From Pseudofrankia coriaricola (GTDB taxonomy: Bacteria; Actinomycetota; Actinomycetes; Frankiales; Frankiaceae), in assembly GCF_001854805.1 (NCBI RefSeq), contig NZ_MBLO01000034.1, positions 1 to 51,360 of the forward strand: a stretch of 51,360 nucleotides of DNA, written 5' to 3'. Positions 7,484-15,834 of this stretch are shown piece by piece (within the stretch, counting starts at the first letter, position 1; the number at the start of each line of letters is the position of its first letter). The notes under the pieces were generated by a model. The model did no database searches and was not told the origin of the DNA. It worked only from the letters and a program-made list of their open reading frames with translations. The position numbers and the translations under genes were made by a program.

Positions 7484-8302
7484 TTACAGCGTCACGAACG
7501 TGTAGCCCTTGCTTTTCAGCTTGGGCAGCGCCACCTCCAGGGCCTTCACCGTCTCCGAGCGATCCGTGCCGTGCCCGCTCGGCCGGTCCCCGTCACCGTC
7601 ATGGCAGAGCAGGATGTCCCCGGGCTTCGCCGTCAGAAGGCTGTCGATGATCTTCTGCGTACCGGGGCGAGACCAGTCTCTGGGGTCGACGTTCCAGGCG
7701 ATCGGGGTCAGGCTGTGCTTGGCCGCCGCTTCGAACACGGCCGGCGACCAGTCGCCGCCCGGCGAGCGGAACAGGCGCGGGGCGGTGCCCGCGGCGCCCA
7801 CGATCGCGGACTGGGCGCTGCTGATCTCCTGTTCGATCGCGGCCGCGGACCGGTGAGCGAACGGCTGGGGATGCGTCATGCTGTGGTTACAGATCGCATG
7901 ACCATCAGCGACGATCTGCCGGACGAGATCCGGGTGGGCCTGCGCCTGTCTCCCGACAAGGCAGAAGGTCGCCCGCACGTCGTACTTCCGGAGCAGCGCC
8001 AGTACTCGCGGCGTCCAGGAGGGATTCGGTCCGTCGTCCAGGGTCAGCGCGACGGCGTTGGCCGGGGCCCGCGGAAGGATCTGGTGCACGGTGTAGACGG
8101 GCCGTTTCGGCATGGCCACTGACGCCGCCGCCGGCGGCGTTGGCGTTGCTGCCGCTGCCTCGGCCGCCAGGGCCGGTCGCGCGGACTCGATCACGCCCGC
8201 CGACGTCAGCGCGATGGCCCCAGCCACGATCCAGGCCACCAGCCGAGATCGGACGTTGCGCTCGTTCAGGTCCCGCCTCGCCTCCGGTGACCGACCGCGC
8301 AC
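7484..8302 (-). CDS. Secreted polysaccharide deacetylase (NodB domain)
   Basis: The 272-residue product starts with a positively charged n-region and a hydrophobic segment (VAWIVAGAIALTSAGVI) ending in ARPALA, a signal-peptide or anchor pattern. The NodB domain (about 75-272) contains motif 1 TLDDGP, motif 2 HSMTHP (metal ligands HxxxH), motif 3 FRSPGGDWSP and DILLCHDGDG. These enzymes remove N- or O-acetyl groups from peptidoglycan, chitin-like or other envelope polymers, metal-dependently. The GTG start at 8302 is chosen for GGGGAG five bases upstream; the open frame continues to 8635. No operon partner is apparent. Confidence 0.8.
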   Translation of the reverse strand: MRGRSPEARRDLNERNVRSRLVAWIVAGAIALTSAGVIESARPALAAEAAAATPTPPAAASVAMPKRPVYTVHQILPRAPANAVALTLDDGPNPSWTPRVLALLRKYDVRATFCLVGRQAQAHPDLVRQIVADGHAICNHSMTHPQPFAHRSAAAIEQEISSAQSAIVGAAGTAPRLFRSPGGDWSPAVFEAAAKHSLTPIAWNVDPRDWSRPGTQKIIDSLLTAKPGDILLCHDGDGDRPSGHGTDRSETVKALEVALPKLKSKGYTFVTL

Positions 8303-9062
8303 GCATGCTCCCCGACGGGGTCCACCCATCCGACCGTCTGCATGCCACGCGCTTCCGGACCGGTTACGCAGGGTGCTCCTGGCGCGGATTGACAAGAGAA
8401 ATGCTTTCCCGCGACACCTGCGGATGCCCGGAAAACCGGCACGTGAAACCGCGATCGGCTGGCCGCGCCCACGAGGAGAATGCTTCTTCGCACCCGCCCG
8501 GCGAACGCCTGCAGGTTCGCCGCTTCTGCCCCGCGAACAGATGAGATGACATGTACCGGAACCGTGGGCAGAACTCGGCGTCGGTCCGGCGTACGCGCCC
8601 CGGCGGGTTCGTGCTCCCGACCGGAACGAGTACAACGTTAGACAGGACTCGGGGCCGAGGGCAAACGCCCGGCATCACCGGGCACGGTGCCGATCGCTGA
8701 CCGAGCGCATTCTCCGCTCACCCACAAGGAGATCGGCGGCCGGCTTGTGACCATCGTCACACGCCGTCCACCGTTTGACGTATCCAAAACGTGGCTGGTC
8801 TGCGTCATGAAGTAATGAACGCGCCAGCAGGAGGGCCGGGTAGGCGCCGCGAACTACCAGATCATGGGACCGGTCCCAGGCGGTAGGAGCTGTACAGGCC
8901 TCCTCCACGAATATCAACGAGCCGCATGATCGAGGCGCTCGCCAGCAAAATCGTGTAGTTGCACGCTTCACCGTTCTGGAACGCCGGTCGGCCGGCGCGC
9001 ACCCCACGACGATGCCATGGGATCGCGACGCGGCCCGCGAAGGGAACAACCGCGAAGCGCCA
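8303..9062. other. 760-bp gap: 5' region of the deacetylase gene, otherwise empty
   Basis: No frame here resembles a protein. The long leader of the deacetylase gene (8303 to about 8650 on the minus strand) can form several stems but lacks the conserved segments of the c-di-AMP (ydaO) riboswitch often found before actinobacterial wall-hydrolase genes. The remainder contains no recognised signal. Confidence 0.35.
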
Positions 9063-9746
9063 TCAGGCCGCGCGAGCTGCGCGGAGACCTTCCTGACCGG
9101 CGACCCGCCACGACCAGGCGATTGTGATCAACGTGGCCACGACGGGCAGGGCGGTGCCGGTGATCCCGCGGACCGCGACGAAGACCTCGGTCGTCTGGGA
9201 TGTCAACAACCAGTACGTGAAAGCGGAATTCCCGAGATTCACCGCCGCCCACAGGAGGGTGAGCCCGAGGAACAGCTTGCGCACGCCGGGCCGGGCCGTC
9301 ACGCCGGGAGGCAGCGGGCAGAAGTCGCGAGCCAGCCGATGAACGAGGGGCCGCGGAGAAAGAGCGGACAGCAGGAACATCATTCCGATGATTCCAGCGA
9401 CGATGACGGGCTGAAGGAAGTAGACGAAGGCGCTGCCGCTTATGATCGCTACCGCGGTGCGCACGGTCAGCCCGACCGAGGACAGCACCAGCAGCGCCGG
9501 GATGCGCCGCCTGGTGGCCACACGCCGGCTCACCGCGGCGTATTCCCACACCAGCGCGGCCAACGCCGCCAAAGTGAAGCTGGAAAGGTGCAGGACGACA
9601 AGAAAAAGAACCGCCGGTATGACCGTCGCCTCGATGAGATGAGGCAGCCCGTGTCTGGCGATCATCGTAGGCTTGGGGAGCCGGGCGTCGGCCTGCGGGA
9701 CCACCTCGCCGGATCCCGCCGTGGCGGCGGTCGGGCGGTGGAGCAC
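9063..9746 (-). CDS. VC0807-like integral membrane protein
   Basis: A 227-residue membrane protein with about six hydrophobic segments. Typical stretches are RHGLPHLIEATVIPAVLFLV, LVWEYAAVSRRVATRRRIPA, SGSAFVYFLQPVIVAGIIG and RLARDFCPLPPG, matching the widespread actinobacterial VC0807 family, whose function is unknown. The GTG start at 9746 has a purine-rich GGGAGCGAGG upstream; the open frame reaches 9917, but the added residues are not family-like. It is transcribed toward the deacetylase gene on the same strand with a 760-bp gap, so probably monocistronic. Confidence 0.7.
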   Translation of the reverse strand: MLHRPTAATAGSGEVVPQADARLPKPTMIARHGLPHLIEATVIPAVLFLVVLHLSSFTLAALAALVWEYAAVSRRVATRRRIPALLVLSSVGLTVRTAVAIISGSAFVYFLQPVIVAGIIGMMFLLSALSPRPLVHRLARDFCPLPPGVTARPGVRKLFLGLTLLWAAVNLGNSAFTYWLLTSQTTEVFVAVRGITGTALPVVATLITIAWSWRVAGQEGLRAARAA

Positions 9747-9996
9747 CGACCTCGCTCCCGTCAGAAAAATCGTCGTCTCCAACGGGTCGGGGCTGGGCCA
9801 GCGGTCCGCTACCGCCCCAACCATACGCCCGTCCAACGGGCCTGTTTCATCCAGCCAAGTCGGCCGACTTTGGCGGCACATCTTCTCGTCCGGAGACCTC
9901 GCCCGCCCGGGCCCCACCGCGACGTCGGTCCGAGTTGGAGCGTCTCTCGCGGTGGTTCGGGTACATCTCTGATCATGGATGTGACGGAGAACAGCC

Positions 9997-12186
9997 TCAC
10001 TCCGCAGCCGTTCCGGATGATCCGTGGGAGCTGGCGGTGGTGGGTGTGGTGGGGGTGTTGAGGCGGGCCAACTCGGCGTCGACCATCACCTGATGTTCCT
10101 GCTCCTGGCGTCGGGCGGTGCTGGGGCGCCACGGCCCGGCCATCAGGAAGATGAGCGGGATGAACACCAGCTCACCCGCGACAGCGATCCAGAAGTAGGT
10201 CTGCCACTGGCCGGGGGAGTCCTCCGCGGCCTTCTGTACCTTCGCCCCGTTCTCGTCCAGGTACATCAGCACCGCCTGCACCTTCGGGTTCTGCAACGGG
10301 GTGCCGTACTTGTCGAGGTAGTCGAGGTCCGCCGCGGGCACGGCGGCGAGTGCGGTGAGCTGGTCGGCGGCCTGCTGCACCGCGTCGCCGTTGGCGTCCA
10401 TGAAAAGCAGATCGGGCAGCGGCACCGCGCGCAGGTCGGTGAGCCTGGTGTGGGCTACTTCCGGGGTGAGGCCGAGCTTCGCGGCGATCTCGCCCTCGGC
10501 TGTGGCCGTCGCCGCCGTGTCCGCCGGGTTCGTCAGAACTGTGACGATCGTCTGGTCGTCGATCGTTTCCGCCGTGGCGAGCTCCGCCCCGTAGCGGCCG
10601 CTGAGATCGATCACCCGGGCGACGTCGGCGACCGGCTTGCCGGAGATCTCGCTGAGCGCCGCGGCCTGCGTCGCGGTGTTCGCCGGGTCCTCGGACAGCG
10701 CGCTCTGGGTGGATGGGGTCAGCTTCGCGGCCGTCGCGAGCTGTGTCTCGTACTTCGTCGCGAGGGCCTGAACCTTCCCGACGATGGCCGGGTCCGCCGC
10801 GACGGCCTTGACGACGGCGTTCTGGGTGGCGTCGAGTGTCGGGTCCTGCCCGCTCGCCGCGGCCTGCACGGTGGGGCCGTCCTGGACCAGCGGCGTGACG
10901 GTGGTGACGACGTAGGGGAGCAGGAAGGTCGAGACGGTGACGACGGCGCGGATCGTCAGCCCCCACAGCGCCAGCCCGGTGGCGGTGAGGGCGGGGTTGC
11001 GCCGCTCGACGGTCTCGGTGAAGCTCGCCATCCACGGCGCGAACGCGAGGCCGAGCGAGATCGCGAGCGGGACGAGGATCCCGACGAACGTGTAGTAGCC
11101 CGTGTCGGCGTGACTGGTGCGGCCGATCAGCAGCAGCGTGCAGACGACCGCGCCGACCGCGCCGACGACCATGAACGGCTTGCGGACCCGCAGCCGGTCC
11201 GACACCCAGCCGATCAGGATCAGCGCCGCCGCCTCGCAGCCCCACATCCAGTTGCCCAACGCGTTCGCCTGCGAGGTGCTGAACCCGAACAGTGTCTGGA
11301 AGAAGATCGGGAAGAAGCCGACGGCGACGAAGTAGATGAACAGGAACAGGCTGATGGCGAGCGCCGAGCCGACGATGTCCAGGTGCAGCATCTGCCGCCA
11401 CGGCCGGCGCAGCGCCGCCTCGAGGTCGGCGGCGTCGAGGCCCCGGGCCCTGGCCTCGACCAGGGCGCGGTCGCGTTCGCTGACCATTACCTGATCCCGC
11501 AGCCGCGGCGAGAGTTCGCGCAGGAACAGCAGGGCGATGATGAACACGCCGAGCCCGGCGAAGCCGGCGATCACGTATTGGTCCCGCCAGTCGGTGAGGT
11601 GATCGGCGGTGTTGCTCACCACGACGCTGACGATCAGGCTGCCGGCGACGGGGCCTATCGTCCAGAAGCCCATCGCCGACGCCCGGCCCACCTGCGGGCT
11701 GAAATCACGGATCAAAGCCGGCGTCGCGACGAGCACGGTGCCCTCGATCGCGCCGAGCAGCGAGTAGAGAATCCCGACGCTCCAGCCCGACTCGACGTTC
11801 GGAAAGCCGAACAGGCAGATGAGCGCGCAAAGCAGCACGCCGATGGTCACGATGTTCGCTCGGCCGTAGCGGTCGCACACCCCGCCGGCGAGCGACGCCA
11901 GGGCGCTGGCGAGCGCGGACACCACGTTGATGTTGACGAAGAACAGGAACGAGATGCCGGTGCTGGTCAGCACCTGCTCGCTGACACCGCTGATCAGGTA
12001 GTACTGGTAGTAGAACAAGATCGTCGTCAGGACCACGATCGACAGAGCCGCCAGCCGCGGCCCGAGCGCGGGATAGTGCGCCAGTTCCCGCCGCCACAGC
12101 CGGCTGATCCCGAGTCCGGTCTCGTCACCGGTCCCGCCAGGCGGGAGGTCTCGGGGAGGAGTGCTGGCGGCGGCGGTTGCGCTCAT
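9997..12186 (-). CDS. MFS transporter with large extracytoplasmic insertion before the last helix
   Basis: The 729-residue protein is a major facilitator with helices from about residue 42 to 430 and one more at about 661-683. The MFS signature between helices 2 and 3 appears as GGVCDRYGRANI, and its repeat in the second half as GWVSDRLRVRKP. Between helices 11 and 12 lies an Ala/Thr-rich hydrophilic block of about 230 residues (433-660) with conserved-looking segments such as PLPDLLFMDANGDAV and YLDKYGTPLQNPKV, predicted outside the membrane. MFS proteins are usually 400-450 residues, so this is an added domain. Substrate unknown. ATG start preceded by AGGAC. It is separated by about 290 bp from the kinase gene and probably has its own promoter. 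Confidence 0.8.
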   Translation of the reverse strand: MSATAAASTPPRDLPPGGTGDETGLGISRLWRRELAHYPALGPRLAALSIVVLTTILFYYQYYLISGVSEQVLTSTGISFLFFVNINVVSALASALASLAGGVCDRYGRANIVTIGVLLCALICLFGFPNVESGWSVGILYSLLGAIEGTVLVATPALIRDFSPQVGRASAMGFWTIGPVAGSLIVSVVVSNTADHLTDWRDQYVIAGFAGLGVFIIALLFLRELSPRLRDQVMVSERDRALVEARARGLDAADLEAALRRPWRQMLHLDIVGSALAISLFLFIYFVAVGFFPIFFQTLFGFSTSQANALGNWMWGCEAAALILIGWVSDRLRVRKPFMVVGAVGAVVCTLLLIGRTSHADTGYYTFVGILVPLAISLGLAFAPWMASFTETVERRNPALTATGLALWGLTIRAVVTVSTFLLPYVVTTVTPLVQDGPTVQAAASGQDPTLDATQNAVVKAVAADPAIVGKVQALATKYETQLATAAKLTPSTQSALSEDPANTATQAAALSEISGKPVADVARVIDLSGRYGAELATAETIDDQTIVTVLTNPADTAATATAEGEIAAKLGLTPEVAHTRLTDLRAVPLPDLLFMDANGDAVQQAADQLTALAAVPAADLDYLDKYGTPLQNPKVQAVLMYLDENGAKVQKAAEDSPGQWQTYFWIAVAGELVFIPLIFLMAGPWRPSTARRQEQEHQVMVDAELARLNTPTTPTTASSHGSSGTAAE

Positions 12187-12475
12187 GGCGGGTCCTGTCG
12201 CTGGTGCGGCGCCAGATCCGGCGATCGACGGCGTGTGCGCAGGTTAGGGGGACCATCGGGCGGTTTCAAGCAGTTCGCCCCACTCCGGGACGTCCTTCGG
12301 TGCTGCGCTGGTGATGCGAGTACCCGCCGGATCGGTGCGTCACATCGCCGGCACGCACGGCGTCAGTCGACCGCTCGGCATGAGTGGGCCAGGCGGGCGA
12401 CTGCCGCGCTGACCGGCGGGACGCGGTTCGGGTGGGCGTTGGGAAACAGATGATCCGGTCAGTTGGGCCCCCGCC

Positions 12476-14125
12476 CTAGCCGCCAGTGACGTGGGCGTCG
12501 CCGAACACCGTGACCGATCGGTCCCAGTAGTCCGCCTGCACCTTCGTGGTCATGAGGCGCAATCGAAGGACTCCCGTGACGTTGATATCGACGGGGACGG
12601 AGTCGCCCAGTTTGACGGTGTGTGACGCCAGCCGGCGACCGTCGCCAAAGACCTCGATCAGGTAGACCGTGCCGCTCGTGGCGTCGTCCGAGAGCCCCAC
12701 CGTCGTCTGAAGGTGCTGGAAATGCCTTCCAAGGTCATATTCCACGTACGTTGGAGTTTCGCCGCTGTACCCGAGGTTGGCGGGGAGTCGAACGCTGTGC
12801 ACGTACGCGGCGCCACTGACCGAGGCCGATCCATTCGTGCCCGGAGCGGAAGAATCTACATTCTCCTGTACGATTTTCGAGTCCGAGAGATAGCGGTCGA
12901 CAGTCGTCGGTGCCGCGCTCGCGCTCGGGCCTGAACTACCTGTCCCAGCTGTGGCCGGGGATGTACCGCTGCTACCGTTGTTCTCCCGGCCCGACGGTTC
13001 GTTGGGTAGATTCGCGAGAATTCCGACGACGACCAAGACTACGAGCAACGCCGCGCCGAGTGCGCCGAAAACCCAGGGCAATGCGCGGGAGCGCGACGGG
13101 CGAGGAGATGGTGGCGACGGTATCCATGGCGCCGGCGGCTGAGGAGGCCCGGGTACGGTGCGCGCTTGGGACGGCGACGGGGCGGGCGCGGTGAGGGTGT
13201 AGCGGGTGAGGTCGGCGCGCACGGTCGCGGGCAGCCAGCCCCCACCGATGCGCAGCCGCTCATCGGTGGACGCCTCCCGACACAGTTCGATCAACTTGGC
13301 GGGAGTGGGTCGGCTTGCGGGATCCTTCCGCGTGCACTGCTCCAGCACCGCACGGACCTGATCCGGGCAGCTGTCCCAGTCGGGCTGTTCGTGCAGGATG
13401 CGATGGAAGACGGCGGCGTCACCGCCGAACGGGTATTCGCCCGTGGCCGCGTAGTAGGCGGTGGAACCAAGGGTGAACACGTCCCCAGCTGTGCCGAAAA
13501 CCTTTCCCTGTACCTGCTCGGGGGCCATGAACGCGGGCGTTCCAATCCGAGCCCCGGTCCCGGTGAGGGCCGCCGAGGAGGATTCGACCGCCCGCGAGAT
13601 GCCGAAGTCGATCACCCGCGGGCCCTCCTCCGCGAGGAGGACATTCCCCGGCTTGAGGTCACGGTGGACGACACCCGCGGCGTGGATCGACTGGAGTGCT
13701 TCCGCCACCCCGGCGATCATCACGAGGACGGTCTCCGCCGGTAGTGGCCCCTGTCGGGCCACGGAGGCGGCGAGCGAGGGAGCGGGTACGTAGGCGGTGG
13801 CCAGCCAGGGCAGGGGCGCGTGCGGGTCACAGTCGATGACGGGGACGGTATAGAGGCCTTGGACCCGCTGAGCGATCGTCACCTCTTTCTCGAAGCGACG
13901 GCGGAACTCCGGATCGGCGGCGAACTCCGCCCGGGCGACCTTGAGCGCCACCGGCCTGCCGCCGGGAGTGTAGGAGAGGTAGACGGCACCCATGCCGCCC
14001 GCGCCGATCCGGGCTCTGAGCAGGTATCCGCTGATCACACGAGGATCCTGCGGAGTCAGCGGTGTGAAGACCGCGGCCCAAAGCGGCTCCGTCCCGTCAG
14101 ACGTGTGAGGTGAAGCGCTCGTCAT
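12476..14125 (-). CDS. Transmembrane Ser/Thr protein kinase with NPCBM sensor domain
   Basis: A 549-residue Hanks-type kinase. The kinase domain (about 33-295) has the Gly loop IGAGGMGAVY, Lys62 in ALKV, HRDLKPGN (154-161), DFG (173-175) and the APEQ motif. A Pro-rich linker precedes one membrane helix (about 349-371). The extracytoplasmic part (about 405-546) ends in an NPCBM domain (carbohydrate-binding type: YVEYDLGRHFQHLQTTVGLS, VFGDGRRLASHTVKLGD, DYWDRSVTVFGDA). Such architecture suggests sensing of a cell-wall or environmental glycan with signalling inside by phosphorylation. The ATG at 14125 is chosen for GGGAGA just upstream; an in-frame extension to 14227 lacks support. Confidence 0.88.
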   Translation of the reverse strand: MTSASPHTSDGTEPLWAAVFTPLTPQDPRVISGYLLRARIGAGGMGAVYLSYTPGGRPVALKVARAEFAADPEFRRRFEKEVTIAQRVQGLYTVPVIDCDPHAPLPWLATAYVPAPSLAASVARQGPLPAETVLVMIAGVAEALQSIHAAGVVHRDLKPGNVLLAEEGPRVIDFGISRAVESSSAALTGTGARIGTPAFMAPEQVQGKVFGTAGDVFTLGSTAYYAATGEYPFGGDAAVFHRILHEQPDWDSCPDQVRAVLEQCTRKDPASRPTPAKLIELCREASTDERLRIGGGWLPATVRADLTRYTLTAPAPSPSQARTVPGPPQPPAPWIPSPPSPRPSRSRALPWVFGALGAALLVVLVVVGILANLPNEPSGRENNGSSGTSPATAGTGSSGPSASAAPTTVDRYLSDSKIVQENVDSSAPGTNGSASVSGAAYVHSVRLPANLGYSGETPTYVEYDLGRHFQHLQTTVGLSDDATSGTVYLIEVFGDGRRLASHTVKLGDSVPVDINVTGVLRLRLMTTKVQADYWDRSVTVFGDAHVTGG

Positions 14126-14298
14126 CGGTCTCCCTCGGCCGCTGCCCTCGGCGCGTGACTCCTGACAATACGCATTATTCCGATCACCAGGCGACGCAGA
14201 TGTGCAGAAAATACCGCGAGTCGCCACCAGCGGATCGCTCCCCGGTCAACGTCGAGCCGTGGCCGGGTACGGTCCGGGGCCTGCACGCGGCCCGTGAG

Positions 14299-15177
14299 TC
14301 AGGGCTGGATGACGTCGTCGATGGTGGTGGCGGTGCCGGCGCGGCGTAGCCAGGTGTCGAGCTGGTCGAGGTCGGTGCAGGCGAGGATCTGCTCGCGGGC
14401 GGTGTCGGGGACCGCCACATGGCGAGCATCCAGCACCGTCAGCACCGAGCGCCCTTCACCCTCCGCACGGCCCTCTGCGCGTGCTCGGGCGTCGAGCTGG
14501 CGGTAGAAGTCGCTGTAGTACCTGTGTCCAACAGCGCGGGCCATGTACGCCTCCCATCTGGTCCGGACCGCATGAGGCAACCCGGCCACCAATATGTCAT
14601 CGTACGAGGCCGCCACCTCGGTCGGAGCCGTTCGCAAGACCTCCGCGAGCGCGGGGAAGTGGTCGTCGATGTTGGGGTCGTTGCCGTGGCATATCGCGGA
14701 GAACACCGCGAGCGCGGGATTCGCACGAGCCTGGTCGACGTCGACGATCCGAGGCACATCCCGCGGCGAGAAGATGAGCGGTTCCTGCGGTGAGTAGCGG
14801 CCCCCGGGCTGGTATAGCCGCTGATAGCGCCGAGCCACGGTGGGGTCGGGACAGTAGACGAGCAGAAGCGTCCTAACCCGCAGGCGCACGGCCATGTGCG
14901 CCACGTAGAGCATCCATGTCCACTGCTTGCGCGGATCCCAGCCGCGCTGGATCTCCAGCACGACACCCAGTACCGGGTGATTGTCGGCATCCTTGAACAG
15001 CAGCGCCCCGTCGGCATGGTAGGTGCGGGGAGCAAGCATCCGCATGTCGGTGCTCGGCTCCGTGACCTCGCGAAAGCTCGGCACCTTGACTAGAAAGATA
15101 TCCGACAGTAGGTCGAGCACTACGTTCGGGGCAAGCGTGGCCAGCTCGATTGGCGCCTCGTGTTCTCCGCTCGGCAT
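14299..15177 (-). CDS. Rpn/PD-(D/E)XK nuclease-like hypothetical protein
   Basis: The 292-residue protein belongs to an actinobacterial family abundant in Frankia and Streptomyces, opening MPSGEHEAPIELATLAPNVV. An Asp (ADGALLF) followed by VVLEIQRG (E-x-Q) resembles the active site of the Rpn / transposase-like PD-(D/E)XK nucleases, and ICHGND and YDDILVAGLP are family blocks. A charged region ARARAEGRAEGEGR precedes a short C-terminal domain (DQLDTWLRRA), as in Rpn-like proteins. Start choice: ATG 15177 matches homologue starts as remembered; ATGs at 15189 and 15222 are alternatives. Function unproven; DNA cleavage is inference. Confidence 0.65.
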   Translation of the reverse strand: MPSGEHEAPIELATLAPNVVLDLLSDIFLVKVPSFREVTEPSTDMRMLAPRTYHADGALLFKDADNHPVLGVVLEIQRGWDPRKQWTWMLYVAHMAVRLRVRTLLLVYCPDPTVARRYQRLYQPGGRYSPQEPLIFSPRDVPRIVDVDQARANPALAVFSAICHGNDPNIDDHFPALAEVLRTAPTEVAASYDDILVAGLPHAVRTRWEAYMARAVGHRYYSDFYRQLDARARAEGRAEGEGRSVLTVLDARHVAVPDTAREQILACTDLDQLDTWLRRAGTATTIDDVIQP

Positions 15178-15189
15178 GGCGCCCACCAT

Positions 15190-15288
15190 AAACAAATCGG
15201 CCCGTATATGGCAAACCGGCACGGAAGGTAGTCGCTCGGAAAGCTCGTCGAAACAAATCGAGCGCTCGTCGAGCGCTTTTGTCGACGA
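15190..15288. promoter_or_regulatory. Operator-like repeats upstream of the Rpn-like gene
   Basis: A locally AT-rich upstream region. AAACAAATCG occurs exactly twice (15190-15199 and 15251-15260). An inverted repeat spans 15245-15288, with perfect AGCGCTCG/CGAGCGCT arms around one T (15261-15277) and outer TCGTCGA/TCGACGA arms. The arrangement suggests regulator binding or an RNA hairpin; no regulator is identified. Confidence 0.35.
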
Positions 15289-15446
15289 TTCGGCTCGCCG
15301 AGCCCACGTTCAAACAGTTACCCGGCTCAATAGTCAAATGCCGACGTCGACGCCAGGAAGACACGCGTACCGAGCCGTCCACCGCGCTGGCCGTCATTCG
15401 CTGGGCGTCGCGGCCGGTCGGTGGGCGGTGTTGGTGGCGGTGAGGA

Positions 15447-15600
15447 CTAAGGGGCCGAGGATGCGGCCACGGGCTGGCCGGTGAGCTCGGGGGCGCCGCC
15501 CGGGAGGGTCAGGTAGCTCATCGCCAGGCGGACCACGCAGTCGGCGACGAGCTGGCCGTCGCCCATCTCGCCGTCAGCCGGATCTTCGGCTCCGCATGGT
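15447..15600 (-). pseudogene. C-terminal fragment of a TetR-type regulator
   Basis: On the minus strand the frame ending at 15447 reads EMGDGQLVADCVVRLAMSYL then TLPGGAPELTG. The LVADxVVRLAxSYLxxPG pattern is typical of the last helix of TetR-family repressors. The DNA-binding N-terminus is absent: upstream of about 15600 the sequence becomes low-complexity. It is either a truncated relic or a chance resemblance. Confidence 0.35.
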
Positions 15601-15674
15601 CCGGGCCGCTCGCGGCCGCTGACCGGCGGGCCAGGCCGCCGTCGCGCGCGGGCCCTTGCGTGTGGGCCCCGTAA

Positions 15675-15706
15675 CCGGGCCGTCCGAGGATGCTCGGGCG
15701 GCCCGG
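15675..15706 (-). terminator. Strong hairpin downstream of the adenosine deaminase gene
   Basis: A 14-bp stem (15675-15688 with 15693-15706; one G-T pair) around a GATG loop, 129 bases past the add stop. There is no U-tract, as is common for actinobacterial terminators. Confidence 0.55.
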
Positions 15707-15834
15707 CCCCATTCTGAGAGGCCGCGGCGGGTGTCCTCGCGGTGGCCGCGCGCTCGCGCCTGGCCGGCCTGCGTCAGACAGTAACGCGGCGACGGCGCTG
15801 GGGGATCCGTGTTTTCCCTGAGTCCTGGTGCGCG

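Noticed and set aside
8303-8660. Possible c-di-AMP (ydaO) riboswitch before the polysaccharide deacetylase
   Set aside because: Some GGCGAACC-like segments occur, but the conserved CCCGUCAGCUAACCUCG-type part is absent.
8675-9049. 124-residue minus-strand frame
   Set aside because: Low similarity to anything, poor codon pattern, no ribosome site.
10024-12453. 809-residue open frame antisense to the MFS gene
   Set aside because: Low-complexity charged sequence mirroring hydrophobic helices; no motif.
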